From: Paraglaciecola sp. L1A13
Lineage (GTDB): Bacteria; Pseudomonadota; Gammaproteobacteria; Enterobacterales; Alteromonadaceae
Direction: 5' to 3'
Assembly: GCF_009796745.1 (NCBI RefSeq)
Contig: NZ_CP047024.1
Coordinates: 930,001-994,000 of the forward strand
Length of the DNA stretch: 64,000 nucleotides
The stretch's first letter is position 1, and every line of letters starts with the position of its first letter. The notes below the pieces were generated by a model. That model was not told where the DNA came from and did not search any database. It saw only the letters and a list, made by a program, of their open reading frames with translations. This document shows, one piece after another, positions 1 through 7,476 of this stretch. The translations under genes and the position numbers were made by a program.

Positions 1-76
1 TTTTAAACGTTGCATGATATATATGGCACCGACCAGCCCTATATGCTGAAGTGTCGAGATCGTCTGTGGATCACTA

Positions 77-286
77 TTAACTAAGTTTGACGTTCCATGG
101 CAACAGGTGAACAATGTCGTCCCCCGGTCGCAATGCGGGGGGGCGCTTAACAATGTGTTGAGTTAATTGAATGGCACTAAGCCATTGGCTCAGGCTATAA
201 GCCATCGCTTTCCCGAATGCCGTTTTGGGCGGCAGCTGATTAACGGATTTATCCAGCCAGTCTTTAAATTGCATGATTAGGGGCAA
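77..286 (-). pseudogene. IS66-family transposase (TnpC) C-terminal remnant
   Basis: A 69-codon remnant. Its first half reads like the conserved tail of IS66 TnpC transposases: a segment with LPPKTAFGKAMAYSLSQW resembles the family pattern of Pro-Lys then Gly-Lys-Ala, Tyr-Ser-Leu and Gln-Trp. The last residues (HLLPWNVK) resemble the usual C-terminal Leu-Leu-Pro-Trp-Asn motif. The roughly 60 residues that normally lie between these motifs, with the IDNN motif, are missing, so the piece carries an internal deletion as well as a 5' truncation. It cannot be active. It shows that the left edge of the window is a graveyard of insertion sequences. Confidence 0.65.
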
Positions 287-545
287 GACTGTTGTTTACC
301 GCGCCACTTATATATCTTGTACCAGCTCATGTTTATCCGGTTTCTATCCTGTAGAGCTTCTGAATATGATTCAACTCCCTATAGTGCGTCAACTATCCTG
401 ACATAAGAGGGAAATGGCTGATCGATTTCGACCGGTACATGCATTAGTTACTAAGCCATCTGTCTGAACATAATACCGAATTATAGATTGGGAAAGTAAG
501 CAATATAGCACCCCACTATTTTCTATAGGGCTTTATTACATAACA

Positions 546-830
546 TCAACATGTCATGCCGTGGTTTAATCTGTTGACAGAGTTCTTAACGCTAGCAAAG
601 CCGGCGTCACTCATAAGTAAAGACAAGGGGGTAACGCTACCTAAGCCGATATTCTCAGTTACGAACCACGATTGTGCGCGTTTTCTCGTTCCAAAATACG
701 CAGTGGCAATTGACATGAGTTTTAGTAATTTATCTTCGGGAGATGATAATTCTGAATTCAAAATCCGCTCGATCGCATCAGATTCAATGCCATATAAATC
801 GCTTAACATTTCAAGTTCTGACGTATTCAT
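546..830 (-). CDS. MbcA/ParS/Xre-type antitoxin (DUF2384), orphan
   Basis: A 94-residue protein. The C-terminal half, from about residue 45, has the features of the MbcA/ParS toxin-binding domain: a YFG-x-R-KRAQSWF segment, then LGSVTPLSLL and a closing helix with VNRLNHG. In this family the domain neutralises a RES-type NAD-degrading toxin. The start is set by AAGGAG eight bases ahead of the ATG at 830; an upstream in-frame ATG has no such site. The toxin gene normally lies directly downstream, but 287-545 has no RES-like frame, so this is probably an orphan left after toxin loss. The N-terminal HTH part is short. Assignment rests on motif resemblance only. Confidence 0.65.
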   Translation of the reverse strand: MNTSELEMLSDLYGIESDAIERILNSELSSPEDKLLKLMSIATAYFGTRKRAQSWFVTENIGLGSVTPLSLLMSDAGFASVKNSVNRLNHGMTC

Positions 831-1050
831 TTTATTACTCCTTTTTAAAATCATGCATTCATTATAGATGTACCACAATAAGCAGTTGATAAATGCCTAA
901 ATTTTTTTACAGAACCACCTAACCTTCAGTATACAAACGGTATAAGGAAATCAACGACACCGTTGTGTAATTCTCAGTTGAACATCCACACTTTGATCAG
1001 CAGAATTTTTGTGTATATGAGTCAGTTTGTGAACTGTTCTAATTTTATTA

Positions 1051-1246
1051 TAATCCTGATTACCCACAAAGCTCAGCCCTTTGGCTCCCGAGCTCTATAA
1101 GCCTCGATTTTACTGCTTTTTACCTCCGTGAATTATTCGACCGCTCGATAGACATGGCGGTTGAATGTCGCTGATAGCCTTTATTGTTTAGACTTTCAGA
1201 GCCATGCACTTACGGCATGGCTGAGGATCATAGGTAATCAGGATTA
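1051..1246. mobile_element. MITE-like element with 14-bp perfect terminal inverted repeats
   Basis: The element begins TAATCCTGATTACC (1051-1064) and ends with its exact reverse complement (1233-1246). It is flanked on both sides by TTA, consistent with a 3-bp target duplication. It is 196 bp long and has no open frame of use. Inside, near the right end, is a second hairpin (GCCATGC...GCATGGC, about 1201-1221). Small size, perfect ends and matching flanks fit a miniature inverted-repeat transposable element mobilised in trans. I cannot name the parent insertion sequence. Confidence 0.7.
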
Positions 1247-1305
1247 TTAGTTTTTTACTTTTATAGTACTCGCGAATTCAACTCCGAAGTGCACCACTCG
1301 CTAAA

Positions 1306-1620
1306 TTAAGCTGCGCTGCGTAGTTCATTAAAAACAACTAAGGGTTGTCTATACCCGAGGCATTTTCTTGGCCTCAGGTTAAGTGCCCGTTGCGCGTCAG
1401 CGACCTGTTCGTTTGTAACGGTCCTTAAATCGGTGCCTTTTTTAATATATTGCCTTAGCAAGCCGTTAAAATTCTCGTTCAATCCTCGATCCCAAGATGA
1501 GTAGGGATTGGCGAAGTAGATATCGGTTTTTAGTTTTTCTGCAACCTGTTCATGACCGCAGAATTCTCCGCCATTATCAGCTGTTATCGTGTGCATATGA
1601 CTACGGTGTAGCGCAACTTA
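1306..1620 (-). pseudogene. IS30-family transposase, C-terminal remnant
   Basis: The translation contains the IS30 DDE-core motif TITADNGGEF, then the FANPYSSWDRGLNEN segment and the closing RPRKCLGYRQP motif, all typical of the last third of IS30 transposases. Reading upstream in the same frame, homologous-looking residues continue to about 1620, where a TAA ends the frame. The N-terminal HTH and the first catalytic Asp are absent, so this is a 5'-truncated copy. The stretch from here to 1830 holds nothing else I can recognise. Confidence 0.8.
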
Positions 1621-1829
1621 ACCACTTTGATTTTATATAATGGAAAAAATTACACTGCTTGGGCGAAAAACAACTCTAAATATGACGATTTAAATTTTTC
1701 AATAGGCTCGGGTGAACGATTAATGTGATTTCTTCTTAGCTGTTTATTGCATTTACAATGGATACTAGATCGAAGTAAGGTAAAACGTGTTACGGGTTAT
1801 AATATTCCGATTAATTAAACGTGAAGGCG

Positions 1830-2383
1830 TTATTGGTGATGGGATATTTGAGAAAACTTTCCTTCATAAACAGAAAGTCGGCCTCTAAGCTCTGAATTTT
1901 CAATCAGGAGCGTGGCATTTTGGTCTGCAAGTAGCAGCAATTCACTTTGTGATTCATCCAACTCAGTTTCTAACCTAGTAATACATTGGTCTGCTGAAGC
2001 TTCGCTTTCCACATAAAACGTGAGCTTTTCGAGCTGGGATTGCTCCAAAGTTTTGAGGCGCTTATCGAACATCTGCTGGCCTTTTAAATAGGCCTCGATT
2101 GTTAACTGCTCGATTGCACAGGAAACCCTTTCCATAAGCAGAGACGCATTACCGGCATAATCGTCCGGCAGGGCTTCAAAGCTGAGCTCTGTGCTTTGCT
2201 CAGGTAAAAACTTTTGCTCTCTTTTTTTACAAATGCCTCCCAAATAGACTTAATGCGCATAAGCCCACCGTGGTATCCAAGTTGTGCTCTAATTGCGCCT
2301 GGGTTCGGTTTCTTTCCCATGTCTTCGAGTTCACGTCCAGCTTGGATGATATCTTTTTCTTGAACGTCAGGATGACGGGCCAT
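1830..2383 (-). pseudogene. KfrA-like DNA-binding protein, split by a frameshift at an A7 run
   Basis: Two overlapping frames make one protein of about 180 residues. The first (start 2383, AAAGGAA ribosome site) has a KfrA_N-like DNA-binding segment: a ...ELEDMGKKPNPGAIRAQLG pattern, then a helix ending in IWEAFVKK. The second supplies a long coiled coil, typical of KfrA proteins, ending at 1830. The join is a run of seven A (coding strand, 2222-2228). A -1 shift there gives VKK followed by REQK and restores the full protein. This is either a one-base deletion, a sequencing error, or programmed -1 slippage on A_AAA_AAA. KfrA proteins are plasmid or mobile-element DNA-binding proteins. It lies downstream of the integrase genes on the same strand. 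Confidence 0.65.
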
Positions 2384-2441
2384 AATAGAATTCCTTTAAT
2401 TTCTTTAGTTAAATTAATTTGTTTACTTTGCCAGGTTGTCG

Positions 2442-3341
2442 CTATAACTGTATAGGAGCAACTGCATGTAAATGATGATGGAGTAATTTAGGCGAATGAT
2501 GCCCTACACATTCTGTGAGGTGTTGCAGGCACGAATGAAATTTATTTTCACAGAATCTGCCGTTTTTGTTGGTAAATCCGACCGTCAGCAAGTAGCGCAT
2601 TTGATAGCTCAAAGCCTTTGATTTTTTAGACAGTTGTAATAGCGGTAAAGAGCAAATTTCTACAGTAAGGTCGTCCAGATCAGCTCTATAGGCAATTGCC
2701 GACAAGGTACCATCGGAAGTGACTTTTTTAACTTTTCCAATCTCATGAACGAAGGCAAATGCAATAGCGATATCCTGATATTCAATGTTCACGCTTTTGT
2801 CTTTCAAAAGGCTATCTGCAACTTGCAAGGTTTTCGACAGCAGGCAATTTTCCACGCTTTGTTTACTTCCGATCTTTGATGGGCAATTAATAAAGCGATC
2901 TGCAATATCGGCTTGTAAAAGCGTTTGTGATACAAACTTCTTTAGGTGCCCGTTATCGATCGAATTAAACAAGTTAACGGTATCCTTTAATAAATCTGGA
3001 TAGGGACACAGCGCAGAAGGAATAGCTCTGATGTCCAAGTTATTAATCAGCGGTTCCTGAGTAACAGCCTCGATATAAACACACCGTAAATAGGGTTTGC
3101 CGAGATGCGTTTTGACACACACCTCAACATAAACAAGGGAATTAGCCTTAAATGCCGAAAAGAAGTGACCTTTATCGAAGCAATAAATTTTGACCGCTGT
3201 TGCGCTATCAGATAAACGCATTTCCCAGTAAGGTTTACCATGTTGAGTTTGTTTTAATAAACAACCGACAAGAAAATATCTGCCCTTAAAGCGTTTGAAC
3301 CGATTTGAATTCAGCAACGATGGTTGGATAGAATTACGCAT
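2442..3341 (-). CDS. OB-fold plus HD-like protein (YhaM-like), mobile-element associated
   Basis: About 299 residues from the ATG at 3341, chosen because GGAG lies seven bases upstream; a longer frame has no ribosome site. Residues about 10-95 look like an OB-fold nucleic-acid-binding domain (G-R-Y-F-L-V-G, then HGKPYWEMRLSD, then KPYLRC). Around residues 185-200 a FVHEIGKVKK segment resembles the HD-domain motif HDIGK of YhaM 3'-5' exoribonucleases, with His-Glu in place of His-Asp. The start overlaps the integrase stop by eight bases (ATGCGTAA), so the two are probably translationally coupled. A role in element maintenance or DNA/RNA processing is inferred; exact activity is unknown and the metal site may be degenerate. 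Confidence 0.5.
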   Translation of the reverse strand: MRNSIQPSLLNSNRFKRFKGRYFLVGCLLKQTQHGKPYWEMRLSDSATAVKIYCFDKGHFFSAFKANSLVYVEVCVKTHLGKPYLRCVYIEAVTQEPLINNLDIRAIPSALCPYPDLLKDTVNLFNSIDNGHLKKFVSQTLLQADIADRFINCPSKIGSKQSVENCLLSKTLQVADSLLKDKSVNIEYQDIAIAFAFVHEIGKVKKVTSDGTLSAIAYRADLDDLTVEICSLPLLQLSKKSKALSYQMRYLLTVGFTNKNGRFCENKFHSCLQHLTECVGHHSPKLLHHHLHAVAPIQL

Positions 3342-4527
3342 TATCTTTCTCCTCGCTATTCGGTTCAGCCATGACATTTGTCAGCATGCGTTCAATTGCA
3401 CTGCCATCTGTTCGAGTTAGGTTCGGAACAAAGCGCGAGTAAATACGAAACAGCATCTCTGTATTGACGTGACCCATTTGTCGAGCGATCCATTCTGGGT
3501 TTTCGCCGCTTGCTAACCAAAGTGTCGCCGCTGAATGTCGAGTTTCATAGGGGCGACGTTTTCTCAAGCCTAGGTGCTTTAATAGAGGATGCCAAACTCG
3601 TTTCGTCACAAGATCATGGCGCAAAGGGCTTCCCGTTTTTGAACAAAAGACGTACTCGTTGTTGAAAGTAATTTTTCGCATGTTGTGGAGAGCATCAAAT
3701 ACTTGTTGATTCATTTGAATATCCCGTTGACTACCGTCTGTTTTGGTATATTCAACATGACCATCCACTATGGTTTCCCTGATTAAAATCAGTCGATTTT
3801 CGAAATAAATATAACGCCACTTTAAGCCATCGATTTCCCCGGTTCGCATTCCTGTAAAAAATCGGACCGTAAAATAATCTTTAAAATCAGGTCTAACAGT
3901 ATTCAGAATGAGCCTAATTTCGTGAGGCGTAAAAGGCTCAATATCGGATTTAGGGACCTTTAGCGGTTTAATGCCCATATAAGGTGTTGTAAACTCGTAT
4001 CGGTCGGCTGCTTCATTCAAAATCATTCGCATAATTTTCATATGTCGATTGATATAAGTTGCAGATAAATGCTTTCCATTTTTGCGCACGACTTTGGCGA
4101 GATGGGCGCGAAATTGGAGTAGATCAGCTTTAGTGATGCGGTCGACCGCTTTTTTACCAAATTCAGGAATGAGGCGATGATCAAGGATCATCCGAATAAT
4201 TTTCTCATAACTTCTTCGCCAACTAGCCTGCATTTCAAAAAACCAGATTTCAGTAAATTCCTCAAATTCAGGTGGCAAACCCGCCGCGGAGTTTAAAGCC
4301 TTATCCTGAGCATTTAGTTTCGTTAACATTTTACTGCTTGGAAAAGTCTTGGCGTAATCAAACTGGCCCAGCAAGATTTCAGCCTTGACACGATCCATCA
4401 TCAATTCCAACCTTTTACGATTGCCAGGTGTATCGTTCAGTTCGGTTTGCTCTCGGCAACGCTGGTTTCTGAAACGAAAATCTAGATAGAGCTTTTGGCT
4501 CCCTTTACGCACATTTACATTACCCAT
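3334..4527 (-). CDS. Tyrosine recombinase (site-specific integrase)
   Basis: 397 residues from the ATG at 4527. Domain order: an N-terminal arm-DNA-binding region (residues about 1-65, DUF3596-like, with VNVRKGSQKLYLDFRFR), a SAM-like core-binding domain (about 95-190), and a catalytic domain with GMRTGEIDGLKW (first Arg), RHSAATLWLASG (second box), MGHVNTEML and the Tyr nucleophile in FRIYSRF. In the second box the usual HxLRH has Tyr in place of the first His (YETRH), a tolerated variant. It catalyses integration and excision of the host element. Its first eight bases overlap the excisionase-like gene, and its end overlaps the OB/HD gene. Confidence 0.9.
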   Translation of the reverse strand: MGNVNVRKGSQKLYLDFRFRNQRCREQTELNDTPGNRKRLELMMDRVKAEILLGQFDYAKTFPSSKMLTKLNAQDKALNSAAGLPPEFEEFTEIWFFEMQASWRRSYEKIIRMILDHRLIPEFGKKAVDRITKADLLQFRAHLAKVVRKNGKHLSATYINRHMKIMRMILNEAADRYEFTTPYMGIKPLKVPKSDIEPFTPHEIRLILNTVRPDFKDYFTVRFFTGMRTGEIDGLKWRYIYFENRLILIRETIVDGHVEYTKTDGSQRDIQMNQQVFDALHNMRKITFNNEYVFCSKTGSPLRHDLVTKRVWHPLLKHLGLRKRRPYETRHSAATLWLASGENPEWIARQMGHVNTEMLFRIYSRFVPNLTRTDGSAIERMLTNVMAEPNSEEKDNA

Positions 4528-4759
4528 GCGACACCCCACCATTTGCCATGGGAATTCCCATGGCGTTCGCCGAAAACTTGCACATGTCTCGTTTTATTGC
4601 TTCCCAGTCGTATAAAATCTTGCGTCCACCGAATGGCTTAATGTAATGGACCCCTTCAAATAAGACCGAGTCTTTCAAGCGTTCACGAATGGTGCGACAG
4701 TCATATTTGATCAAATTCGATAGCTCTTCTGTTGTTACGTAGACTTGTGAATTTTTCAT
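4520..4759 (-). CDS. Excisionase-like small DNA-binding protein
   Basis: A 79-residue protein with a predicted winged-helix pattern: YVTTEELSNLIKYDCRTIRERL (helix-turn-helix) then GVHYIKPFGGRKILYDWEAI (wing), as in phage and ICE excisionases and AlpA/MerR-like regulators. ATG at 4759 is preferred over 4774 because GGAG lies nine bases upstream of it. It overlaps the integrase start by eight bases (ATGGGTAA), which supports a joint int/xis operon. Its likely job is recombination directionality and autoregulation at the divergent promoter region to its right. Confidence 0.6.
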   Translation of the reverse strand: MKNSQVYVTTEELSNLIKYDCRTIRERLKDSVLFEGVHYIKPFGGRKILYDWEAIKRDMCKFSANAMGIPMANGGVSHG

Positions 4760-4823
4760 CGATTTGCTCTCCATTAAGTGCTAACTTATATGGCAAATAT
4801 GTATGTAGAAATCCATATTGCCA

Positions 4824-4895
4824 CTCTGGATGACATTATGCATCGCCAAATGTAATTGTCAATGGCTTTTTGCTATTCAGGGTGACATTAATGCA
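4824..4895. promoter_or_regulatory. Divergent control region with a direct repeat
   Basis: Between the excisionase-like gene and the divergent Xre gene, TGACATTATGCA (4831-4842) recurs as TGACATTAATGCA (4883-4895), each preceded by a purine-rich GGATG/GGGTG edge. The repeats start 52 bp apart, about five helical turns, so both would face the same side of the DNA. They are candidate operators for the Xre or the excisionase-like protein. Confidence 0.5.
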
Positions 4896-4913
4896 CTTTA
4901 AAGGTCTTTAAGC

Positions 4914-5111
4914 ATGATTAAATGTCACCTCGCGCGCTTGATGGGCGAGAAGAAAATGAAAATAATGGATGTCGCAAGAGAAACTGGACTCAACAGAAAT
5001 ACGGTAACTTTGTTATATAAAGAAACTGCACAACGCATAGACTTGGATGCTATTGATAAGCTTTGTGATTTGTTTGAATGTGAAGTGGGTGAGTTGTTAG
5101 AAAAGCAGTAA
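4914..5111 (+). CDS. Small Xre/Cro-family HTH regulator
   Basis: A 65-residue single-domain protein, HTH_26/YozG type: MKIMDVARETGLNRNTVTLLYKE is the helix-turn-helix, followed by DLDAIDKLCDLFECEVGELLE, the usual closing helices of the family. It is transcribed away from the int/xis operon, an arrangement found in temperate phages and integrative elements where this protein sets the lysogenic state. It probably binds the paired TGACATTA repeats between the two start codons. 5112-5281 downstream, up to the end of brxL, holds no gene. Confidence 0.8.
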   Translation: MIKCHLARLMGEKKMKIMDVARETGLNRNTVTLLYKETAQRIDLDAIDKLCDLFECEVGELLEKQ

Positions 5112-5281
5112 AATGAAAAATTAAATATAAATAGTGTTTAATCAAAATTAGAAGGGTAACTTTAGCGAGTTAATCGCTACTGCTACTGCCTTCTAATACC
5201 ATGAATAAATAACCTTGCTAGTTAATGATAGCTAAAGATTTTTTAGTTAAAAATAAGACTTCTATTTGCCCTCCTTTGGCA

Positions 5282-7465
5282 TCATTGGACACCAAGTGCC
5301 TTGTAAACTGCATCTACGGGATCACTGTAAAAGTTAACTTGGAATTTAGTAAATGTTTCTGCAGGAACCGTCGGGATGTCTGATGCTGAAGCCATAGGAA
5401 TTAATACTTTTGTTGCACCAGCTTCGAGTGCGACCTGCATGCATGACGCAAGATCTTGTACCGGGTTAACCACACCCCCTAAAGTCATACTACCCAGTAC
5501 TACCATTTTCTCTTGGATGGACTTCGCAAGCAATATAGAACAACAAGCTACCAGTGATGACAAACTAGCTGAATGGCTGTTACCTGAACTCTGCAAATCA
5601 ACAAAATGCAGGTGAAATTCATGATCAGAGAATCTAGATGTCGCGGCAATTCGGTTTAAGTTACCTTTGAAATACTCAAAACCGACTCTAACTTGCTCTT
5701 TTGCTGAGGTATCTGAACCAAATCCTGACGTTGAATGTTTACCATTTCCAGCCGTCATTTGGGACTCTAAACGATATACTCCCAGTTTACCGGTTGCGCC
5801 AACGCTAACAAAGTGCACCACACCTGGCTTTGAAATACCCGCTGGTATTAGGTTAGAACCGCCTTGCTCTGGCACATTGATAAAGAATTCTTCTAAGGTT
5901 TGGTTGTCAATGTAACTAAAATTCACGTCAAAAAATTCCATACCACCAATTTTTTTCAGCTGTTCTTTAATTCGACGACGAACTTCTAATGCATAAGTTA
6001 AACATACCCTTACATCCTCTTTTTTATAAAGCCCATCAGGAAATAATAATTTGAGTAACCCAGAAGTCGTGCGACGAACCCCAATAACATCCCTTTGATT
6101 TAGGTTGTTGCCCAGTTTAAAAAATTTGTCTATCGCGTCAGCAAAAGTCGTTTTGCGCATTTCACGCATATATTCAGCGAGATAATCAGTAATTAAGCCA
6201 AAACGATCAGTGAAAAACTCAGGGCGCATTTTAGGTATTTCCCAACCAGGAATATAACCATGAAAACGATCAAAAAATGCAGCATCAATCATTTCATCGG
6301 GGAAGGGGGCGAGTAGATGGCTGGTTTTAACTAAGGTCTCAACACTGTGATCAATATTACCGATAAACACCATAGATGCTTTAGCTTCAATCGAATCACG
6401 ACCACGAGAGAATGAACCAGATGCCATATAATCTTTCATGATTTGAATGCCGTCTTTATCTTTAAACCGTATCCCAGCAACTTCGTCAAAAGCAACTACA
6501 TCCCACATGCCCACCAAACCAATTTGGCGAGAAGACATGTTGTAAAACAAATTCGCAACGGTCGTTTGACCACCAGACACAAGTAGGGAGTTAGGTGAAC
6601 ATTCTTTGTATACGTGTGACTTACCCGTGCCCCGTGGTCCAAGTTCACACACGTTATAGTTATTTTCTACGAACGGGATCATACGTGCAATCAGGTGCCA
6701 TTTAGCGCGTTGCTCTAAGTTTGAAGGTTCCATTCCAATTGAACGAAGTAATAAATCCATCCACTGATCCATAGTGAATTTTTTACGTGCTTCATACACT
6801 TCATCCATATTCATCGAAGGCATTTGAATGGGTTTTAAGTTCGATACACCAAAGGGCGATATTTTTTGTCCCTCTTCATAAAAGTAACTTACGGTAATGA
6901 TGCACCAAATACCGCCCGTCAGAAGCTTTTCATTTTCTTTAACAATTTTATTGGGAACAACAGCATCAACAATACCGATGTTTGACAAACTCGCTTCATA
7001 GATATCTTTCTTCTGATTGAGTTTAACAGTGACCTTATCAATAACCTTATGGCTGCCTTTCTCCCGAATCATTGATTTTGCTTTTTCGGCTTCATCTGGA
7101 CGAACGTAGTTTTCACTGAGTATTTTCTTTACGTTCTTCATACCCTCTTCAATAAGGTCGTCCTCTGATGAAGAACAATACATACCCAACAAATACTCAA
7201 GCACATAGACAGGAACATTCGCACCTTCTTTTAACTGTTTGGTTAAATCTTTTCTGACTACTCGGCCTTTAAATTCTGTGGTCATCAATTCATCAAGATC
7301 CACACTTTTTAATTCAGCTTTTTCTTCGGCAACAGTGGGCGGCAGAACTTCATGCTCTTGAGCTACGTCTTCAGCCTGATTTTCTTCATCATGGAGGTGT
7401 ACATGGACATCAACATTGATATTTTTGTTGTTTTCGTCGTCGTTAATGTCATTGTTATTATTCAT
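5282..7465 (-). CDS. brxL: BrxL, BREX AAA+/Lon-like protein
   Basis: 727 residues, the last gene of the type 1 BREX locus. An Asn/Asp/His-rich low-complexity stretch of about 30 residues opens the protein, then a DUF4357-like N-terminal region. Walker A (GPRGTGKSH) is at about residue 277, followed by a Walker-B-like VVAFDEVAG and an AAA+ core. The C-terminal 150 residues have the Lon protease fold (SVGATGKLGVYRLE..., SMTLGGVVNPVQDL..., ATKVLIPMAS). The Ser of the Lon dyad has a counterpart in GNSHSAS. The Lys expected in the GGLKEK position is replaced (QDLASC), so peptidase activity is doubtful. BrxL family members form ring ATPases needed for phage exclusion but not for methylation. The gene starts 12 bases after pglZ with an AGGGAAG site. 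Confidence 0.95.
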   Translation of the reverse strand: MNNNNDINDDENNKNINVDVHVHLHDEENQAEDVAQEHEVLPPTVAEEKAELKSVDLDELMTTEFKGRVVRKDLTKQLKEGANVPVYVLEYLLGMYCSSSEDDLIEEGMKNVKKILSENYVRPDEAEKAKSMIREKGSHKVIDKVTVKLNQKKDIYEASLSNIGIVDAVVPNKIVKENEKLLTGGIWCIITVSYFYEEGQKISPFGVSNLKPIQMPSMNMDEVYEARKKFTMDQWMDLLLRSIGMEPSNLEQRAKWHLIARMIPFVENNYNVCELGPRGTGKSHVYKECSPNSLLVSGGQTTVANLFYNMSSRQIGLVGMWDVVAFDEVAGIRFKDKDGIQIMKDYMASGSFSRGRDSIEAKASMVFIGNIDHSVETLVKTSHLLAPFPDEMIDAAFFDRFHGYIPGWEIPKMRPEFFTDRFGLITDYLAEYMREMRKTTFADAIDKFFKLGNNLNQRDVIGVRRTTSGLLKLLFPDGLYKKEDVRVCLTYALEVRRRIKEQLKKIGGMEFFDVNFSYIDNQTLEEFFINVPEQGGSNLIPAGISKPGVVHFVSVGATGKLGVYRLESQMTAGNGKHSTSGFGSDTSAKEQVRVGFEYFKGNLNRIAATSRFSDHEFHLHFVDLQSSGNSHSASLSSLVACCSILLAKSIQEKMVVLGSMTLGGVVNPVQDLASCMQVALEAGATKVLIPMASASDIPTVPAETFTKFQVNFYSDPVDAVYKALGVQ

Positions 7466-7476
7466 TTTTACTTCCC

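Noticed and set aside
556-867. Plus-strand frame opposite the MbcA-like antitoxin gene
   Set aside because: It has no ribosome site and no known motif; the minus-strand gene has both.
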